From NCBI GenBank assembly GCA_002305635.1, contig DBPR01000022.1, forward strand, positions 1 to 64,000: a DNA stretch of 64,000 bases, in the 5' to 3' direction. The notes under the pieces are model-generated. The model did not search any database. It had not been told where the DNA came from and saw nothing but the letters and a program-made list of their open reading frames with translations. Position 1 is the first letter of the stretch. Each line of letters opens with the position of its first letter. The position numbers were made by a program, and so were the translations under genes. This document shows positions 59,585 to 64,000 of the stretch, one piece after another. This DNA is from Anaerolineaceae bacterium UBA1415. Its GTDB lineage: Bacteria; Chloroflexota; Anaerolineae; Anaerolineales; Anaerolineaceae.

Positions 59585-60673
59585 ATGAAATCCAAATTTT
59601 TTGTTTTCGTACTGATCGCTATGCTTGTTTTAGCCTCATGCGGACCAAAACAAAACACCCAACCCGAAGCAACCGATACTGATACCGCGCTGCCGATGGT
59701 TGTAGATCAGACAAGTAATGAATATCCTGTTGAAGAATCAACTCAAGCTGCCACACAGGAAACCCAACCACAGGCAACTTATCCTGCCAGTGATTCGGAA
59801 ACGGCTGCTGAAACTGAGGAGCCGCTGGCAGTCACGGTTCTGGCGCCCAACTCGACCACTTCCATCCCCATTCTCCTGGCGGCGAAATATCTTCCCGGCC
59901 TCAATGTTGAAATCTTCGAAAACCACCCTCAGGCGAACGCACAATTCACAGCCGGAGAAGACCTCGTTTTAGTGACCGGTCTCTCCGTTGGTTTTGACAT
60001 GTTCAAAAACGGAGTACCCCTGCAACTGATCAACACCAACGTGACCGGCCTTTCCTACATCGTCAGCTGCAATGTTGAGATCAACAGTTTCGCTGACCTG
60101 GCCGGGCATGAGATCTATCTGCCCTTTGAAGGCTCGCCTTTGGAAGAAACCACGAAATTCTTTGTTGAACAAGCTGGCCTGGTTTATGGCGAAGACGTAA
60201 AACCGATCTACGCCCCGTTCGAAACCTCGACCGCGCTGATCAAGAATGGTGACGACGCCATTGTTGCCATGCCGCAACCCGCGGCGACAGCCATGGCTGC
60301 CCAGCCTTGTGGTCATTTGGGAGCCAGTTTTTACGATGTCTGGAACAGCGTCACTGGTGACAGCGATGGTTATCCGCAGGTGGGCGCTTTTGCCAAAGCC
60401 GCGTTTACCAGCGCTCATCCTGAGTGGGTGAAAGCTTTCAATGAAGCTGTCGCCAAAGCCATCGCGGTGATGCAGGCAAACCCGGAAGCAGCGGTGAACG
60501 AAGTCGCTGAAAAGTTCTCTTTCCCGGTGCCTGTTTTGCTGAAAGCCTTGCAAGCGACCAAATTCACAGTACAATCTGATCAGGAAATGAAAGACGCTGT
60601 CATTCATTACTATACTACGATCGGAAAACCACTGGATGAAAGCTACGAGGCGATCTTCTACTCCCTTCCTTAA
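59585..60673 (+). CDS. NitT/TauT-type substrate-binding lipoprotein
   Basis: 362 residues. Lipobox LASC (C20), a long Thr/Glu/Gln-rich linker to about residue 80, then a periplasmic-binding fold: VLAPNSTTSIPILLAAKYLP, FADLAGHEIYLPFEGSPLEE, AIVAMPQPAATAMAAQ. This is the NMT1/SsuA-like pattern. AAGGAGTTTTACC precedes the start. It feeds the permease and ATPase that follow; its end overlaps the permease start by 38 bp. The ligand is unknown. Confidence 0.87.
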   Translation: MKSKFFVFVLIAMLVLASCGPKQNTQPEATDTDTALPMVVDQTSNEYPVEESTQAATQETQPQATYPASDSETAAETEEPLAVTVLAPNSTTSIPILLAAKYLPGLNVEIFENHPQANAQFTAGEDLVLVTGLSVGFDMFKNGVPLQLINTNVTGLSYIVSCNVEINSFADLAGHEIYLPFEGSPLEETTKFFVEQAGLVYGEDVKPIYAPFETSTALIKNGDDAIVAMPQPAATAMAAQPCGHLGASFYDVWNSVTGDSDGYPQVGAFAKAAFTSAHPEWVKAFNEAVAKAIAVMQANPEAAVNEVAEKFSFPVPVLLKALQATKFTVQSDQEMKDAVIHYYTTIGKPLDESYEAIFYSLP

Positions 60674-61397
60674 TGAACTTGCTGGGTTCGGACTGCTCAT
60701 GGTTCTATGGGCAGTCCTTTCCCTCTTTTTCCCTGTTTACATCATTCCCTCACCGGCTGAGGTTCTGCAAAACCTGCCCGAGTTTTTGAATGCTCGTTTT
60801 TTTGCCGCGTTAGGTATTACGCTCTGGCGCATTTTTGTTGGTTTTTCCGTTTCGATCCTGATCGGCACTGCCCTCGCCACACTCTTATCCAACACCAAAC
60901 TGTCTGATCCGGTCAGCGCCATGGTGCAGGCCTTTCAGGTCATCCCGGCGGTAACGGTTGGGGTGATCCTGGTGATCGTTTTTGGCGTTGGCAGCGCGCC
61001 GCCCATACTGTTGATCACATTAATGACCTTACCGCTCATTTTTATGAACACGCTGCAGGCTCTGAAATTCCCTGATCCAAAACAGGTCGAATATCTTGAT
61101 TCCATCAAAGCCGATCGAAAACTGCGTTTTTCAACCTTAATGAAACCTCAGATCATCAAGATCACCCGCATCAATCTGATCTTGGGCTTTAGCATGGCAT
61201 CCAAGATCGCCGTGACCGGGGAATTCATCGGTTCCCAGGACGGTTTGGGTTACCTGCTCAATAAAGCCAGGCTGGTTTTCGCGATGAAGGAAGTTTTTTT
61301 CTACATTCTCCTTTTCATCCTGCTCACAGTTCTGTTTCAGGGTTTGGTGGAACTGGTCTATGCCACCTTCCTAAGGAAGTACACCTATGGCGACTGA
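60636..61397 (+). CDS. NitT/TauT-type ABC permease
   Basis: 253 residues, six helices. Family features: IIPSPAEVLQNLPEFL, the coupling loop KQVEYLDSIKADRKLRFSTL, and AVTGEFIGSQDGLGYLLNKA. The ATG at 60636 lies inside the upstream gene; an in-frame later start is possible but would cut the first helix. It overlaps the ATPase gene by 11 bp. Confidence 0.88.
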   Translation: MKATRRSSTPFLNELAGFGLLMVLWAVLSLFFPVYIIPSPAEVLQNLPEFLNARFFAALGITLWRIFVGFSVSILIGTALATLLSNTKLSDPVSAMVQAFQVIPAVTVGVILVIVFGVGSAPPILLITLMTLPLIFMNTLQALKFPDPKQVEYLDSIKADRKLRFSTLMKPQIIKITRINLILGFSMASKIAVTGEFIGSQDGLGYLLNKARLVFAMKEVFFYILLFILLTVLFQGLVELVYATFLRKYTYGD

Positions 61398-62067
61398 TCC
61401 CCAACCCCAGATCGTGCTGGAAGTTACAGCGATCAACAAGAAATTCAACCACGAAGCGGTCATCACCGATTTCAGTTTCAGGATGTCCCAGGGCGAGAGG
61501 CTTTTGCTGTTCGCGCCAAGCGGGGCCGGCAAAACCACTCTGCTGCGCATTCTGTCGGGGCTGCTGGCGGCCGATTCCGGCAGCTATGCCTACCCGACCG
61601 GCGCGGAACTGCATATTGTTTTCCAGGAGCCTCGTCTTTTTCCTTATCTGACGGTTGATGAAAATATCCGTCTGCCGCTGAAAAGCCCTCATTTCGCTTC
61701 AAAAACGAACGCGTTGGAAAAACTTGCCGGGTGGTACAAACTTGTCGGATTGGATGGTTATCAGGACGATTATCCACACACGCTGAGTGGGGGTATGAAG
61801 CGCAAAGTATCCCTTTTGCGCGCCCTGGTCACACTGCCTGAACTGCTCGTCCTTGATGAGCCTTTCCAGTCGCTCGACAAAGATTCACGGGAAGCTTTTG
61901 TGCATTCGATCTTTCCGGAAATCCCCAATTTGAGCGTCTTGTTTACCTCGCATGACATTCTGGACGTCGAGATCATCGCGACTTCGATCTTATTGATCAA
62001 GTCCCCAAAATTACAGAATCCGATTATAATAAGTTCGGCTGAATTTGTGAGGTCGTTCACAAATTAG
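61387..62067 (+). CDS. NitT/TauT-type ABC ATPase
   Basis: 226 residues. Walker A APSGAGKTT, Q-loop IVFQEPRLFPYLTVDENIRL, signature LSGGMKRKVSLLRAL, Walker B LLVLDEPFQSLD. Last gene of the importer. The nuoE-like gene follows after 51 bp, and no terminator is visible between, so they may share a message. Confidence 0.92.
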   Translation: MATDPQPQIVLEVTAINKKFNHEAVITDFSFRMSQGERLLLFAPSGAGKTTLLRILSGLLAADSGSYAYPTGAELHIVFQEPRLFPYLTVDENIRLPLKSPHFASKTNALEKLAGWYKLVGLDGYQDDYPHTLSGGMKRKVSLLRALVTLPELLVLDEPFQSLDKDSREAFVHSIFPEIPNLSVLFTSHDILDVEIIATSILLIKSPKLQNPIIISSAEFVRSFTN

Positions 62068-62118
62068 CTTTTTTGCGTAAACAAACCGAATTTATTCGGA
62101 AAAATATTGAGGAGAAAT

Positions 62119-62658
62119 ATGACCGAACAAAAAAGTCCTTGTTGCACGGAGTCCAATCCGGGTTTCATCGAATTGGACGCCTACATTGATTCGCTGAAGA
62201 TCGATCCAATAGATCCTGAGCGAAAAGAAAAGCTGATTATGACTTTGCATAAAGCACAGAGCATTTTCGGCTACCTTCCTGCTGAGGTACAAAAGTTTAT
62301 TGCCAACAGATTCGCAGTCTCTCACGCGCACGTCTCTGGTGTGATTAGTTTTTACAACTATTTCACCACGACCCCAAAAGGCAAAACAAAAATTAGCATT
62401 TGTATGGGTACGGCTTGCTACGTGAACGGCGCAAATAAAATCCTACAGGATTTTGAAAATGCCCTGGGGATCAAAGCTGGACAAGTCACCCCCGACGGTC
62501 GCTTTTCGATCGAGACTTTGCGCTGTGTTGGTGCTTGCGTCTTAGCTCCCGTAGTGTTAGTCAACGACCATGTTTACGGCAAAGTTAAGCAAGGACAAGC
62601 AGAAAAAATCATAGAAGAATACCTCGTCGAATACGGTGAGAAAGTTGAGGAGCAATAA
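62119..62658 (+). CDS. NuoE/HydC-like [2Fe-2S] thioredoxin-fold subunit
   Basis: 179 residues. Ligand pattern CMGTACYV and, 36 residues on, CVGACVLAP (C-x4-C ... C-x3-C), with the helical N-terminus HKAQSIFGYLPAEVQKFIAN. The ATG at 62119 follows GAGGAGA; an ATG at 62107 is less likely. Passes electrons between the FMN subunit and the catalytic module of an NAD-dependent hydrogenase or formate dehydrogenase, or of complex I. One-base overlap (TAATG) with the next gene. Confidence 0.92.
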   Translation: MTEQKSPCCTESNPGFIELDAYIDSLKIDPIDPERKEKLIMTLHKAQSIFGYLPAEVQKFIANRFAVSHAHVSGVISFYNYFTTTPKGKTKISICMGTACYVNGANKILQDFENALGIKAGQVTPDGRFSIETLRCVGACVLAPVVLVNDHVYGKVKQGQAEKIIEEYLVEYGEKVEEQ

Positions 62659-64000
62659 TGTCAACAAGAATTGAAAACTTTGAGCAACTCAGGCAAAAAT
62701 ATGAGGAGTGCAAACGCCTCGTTGAAGTTCGTGCTGATCCCGACTATGACGGTGATAAAAAATTCATCCTGGTTTGTGGCGGCCCAGGTTGTGTCTCTTT
62801 AAAAAGTTTGCAACTTGTTGAAAATTTCGAAAAACTGATCAAAGAACATGGGCTTGAAAATAAAGTCCAGGCCAGCATCTCAGGTTGCTTCGGTTTTTGT
62901 GAAAAAGGTCCGCTCGTCAATATCTTCCCCGAAAACATCTTCTATGTTCAGGTGAAACCAGAAGATGCCAAAGATATCTTTGAACAACACATTTTGAACA
63001 ACAAAGTCGTTGACCGTTTGGTTTATATTGAACCCGTTTCGCAAAAAAGCATGACCGACTCGCTGGAAATGCCATTCTACAAACGACAAATGCGCATCGC
63101 CTTGCGCAACTGCGGCTTGATTGACCCCGAGATCGTCGAAGAATACCTCGGTGTTGGTGGCTATCAGTCCCTGGCAAAAGTTATCACCCAAATGACCCCC
63201 GAAGAAGCGATTGAGATCATGAAACGATCTGGTCTTGGTGGCCGTGGTGGTGCTGGTTTTTCAACCGGACGCAAATGGGAATTTGGCCGCATGTACAAGG
63301 GCGACCGTAAATATGTCATTTGCAACGCTGACGAAGGAGACCCCGGTGCTTTCATGGATCGCGCCATCATGGAAGGCGACGCGCACAGCGTAATTGAAGG
63401 CATGGCAATTGCCGCTTACTGTATCGGTGCTGATCAGGGCTATGTTTATATCCGCGCTGAATACCCTCAGGCTGTCAAAAGACTGCAAATTGCCATTGAC
63501 GCAGCTCGTAAACTCGGTTTGCTTGGCAAGAACATTCTTGGAACTGGCTTCAACTTTGACGTCGATGTACGTCTTGGTGCTGGCGCCTTCGTTTGTGGTG
63601 AAGAAACCGCGCTGATTCAGTCCATCCAGGGCAACCGCGGCGAGCCCACCACCAAACCACCTTTCCCTGCGGAAAGAGGTTTGTGGCAAAAGCCTACCGT
63701 TGTGAACAATGTTGAAACCCTGGCAAACGTGCCGGTGATCTTTGAAAAAGGTCCCGAATGGTTCGCTCAAATCGGTACCGAAAATTCAAAGGGCACCAAG
63801 GTCTTCGCACTGGCTGGTAAAGTCAACAATGTTGGTCTGGTTGAAGTTCCCATGGGCACCACCCTGCGCCAGCTGATTTTCGAAATAGGTGGGGGCGTTC
63901 GTGATGGCGGTAAGTTCAAAGCCGCTCAATCCGGTGGGCCTTCCGGTGGTTGTATTCCTGAACAATTCCTCGATACCCCGATCGACTACCAATCCCTTAG
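62658..64000 (+). CDS. NuoF/HydB-like NADH-binding subunit, N-terminal part
   Basis: About 447 residues are present; the gene runs off the right edge. The N-terminal extra thioredoxin-like [2Fe-2S] domain has CGGPGC and CFGFC. The FMN/NADH part shows GLGGRGGAGFSTGRKW and CNADEGDPGAFMDR, then VCGEETALIQSIQG. The extra N-terminal domain is typical of HydB of bifurcating [FeFe]-hydrogenases and of NAD-linked formate dehydrogenases rather than complex I NuoF. The catalytic subunit should lie just outside the window. Confidence 0.93.
   Translation, partial: MSTRIENFEQLRQKYEECKRLVEVRADPDYDGDKKFILVCGGPGCVSLKSLQLVENFEKLIKEHGLENKVQASISGCFGFCEKGPLVNIFPENIFYVQVKPEDAKDIFEQHILNNKVVDRLVYIEPVSQKSMTDSLEMPFYKRQMRIALRNCGLIDPEIVEEYLGVGGYQSLAKVITQMTPEEAIEIMKRSGLGGRGGAGFSTGRKWEFGRMYKGDRKYVICNADEGDPGAFMDRAIMEGDAHSVIEGMAIAAYCIGADQGYVYIRAEYPQAVKRLQIAIDAARKLGLLGKNILGTGFNFDVDVRLGAGAFVCGEETALIQSIQGNRGEPTTKPPFPAERGLWQKPTVVNNVETLANVPVIFEKGPEWFAQIGTENSKGTKVFALAGKVNNVGLVEVPMGTTLRQLIFEIGGGVRDGGKFKAAQSGGPSGGCIPEQFLDTPIDYQSL

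Noticed and set aside
62658..64000. NuoF of respiratory complex I.
   Set aside because: The extra N-terminal [2Fe-2S] thioredoxin-like domain and the lack of other nuo genes in view favour a HydB- or formate-dehydrogenase-type subunit. This remains open because the gene is cut.

Overview
The window looks like a chromosomal segment of an anaerobic, fermentative member of the Chloroflexota, most likely class Anaerolineae. This is an inference from gene content and style. There are many lipoproteins with Thr/Pro-rich linkers (PTPTPT), NBR1-type Ig-like lipoproteins and lipoprotein serpins. There is also a Na+-pumping methylmalonyl-CoA decarboxylase, an ECF transporter, and NuoE/NuoF-like subunits typical of bifurcating hydrogenases or NADH-linked formate dehydrogenases. 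I saw no rRNA, no tRNA and no complete insertion sequence.

Layout. 1-960: groEL (cut by the window edge) and groES on the minus strand behind a perfect CIRCE operator. 1190-4926: an AT-rich two-gene McrB/DUF2357-nuclease restriction module. 4972-7691: two tandem membrane-anchored TPR proteins. 7890-8828: a short CRISPR array (6 repeats of 37 bp) with a leader holding two related hairpins and an orphan cas2. 9036-13216: a Rieske oxygenase, trmD, a repeat-rich 1 kb gap and an MFS carrier. 13323-18618: a complete nucleoside (BMP/PnrA-type) ABC importer. 18956-22299: a NatAB-like ABC exporter with two permeases. 22611-28414: two NBR1-Ig lipoproteins, queG, a dus gene and a UMF1-type MFS protein. 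28874-30025: a Fic protein with two palindromic operators upstream. 30296-33866: an ATP-grasp ligase, two GNATs, a DUF3795 protein, a ParB-like protein and a nitrilase-family amidase in one direction. 34055-40417: an Opp/Dpp operon on the minus strand whose binding protein is circularly permuted. 40638-44572: a membrane protein, pnp and rpsO. 44761-49709: an esterase-like protein with Cys in the nucleophile position, then mmdA-oadG-mmdC-mmdB. 49916-50458: an AT-rich orphan gene between two copies of the same small hairpin. 50921-54499: two lipoprotein serpins with different reactive loops and a DUF218 protein. 54970-59350: a six-gene ECF transporter operon behind a structured leader that may be a molybdenum-cofactor-type riboswitch. 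59585-62067: a NitT/TauT-like ABC importer. 62119-64000: nuoE- and nuoF-like genes, the latter cut by the window edge.

Two observations stand out. First, the oligopeptide-binding lipoprotein at 36287-38347 carries the family's C-terminal half before its N-terminal half, with the natural break exactly closed between the protein's two ends. Second, the gaps between genes hold a family of GTAG-headed palindromes (REP-like). Their outer ends are conserved, but their inner stem arms differ almost completely from copy to copy while staying self-complementary. Four copies sit within 390 bp at 28430-28816.

Functionally the window combines chaperone control, phage defence (McrBC-like, CRISPR/cas2, possibly Fic), uptake of nucleosides, peptides and at least one unidentified cofactor or micronutrient, and energy conservation by Na+-coupled decarboxylation and NAD-linked electron transfer.
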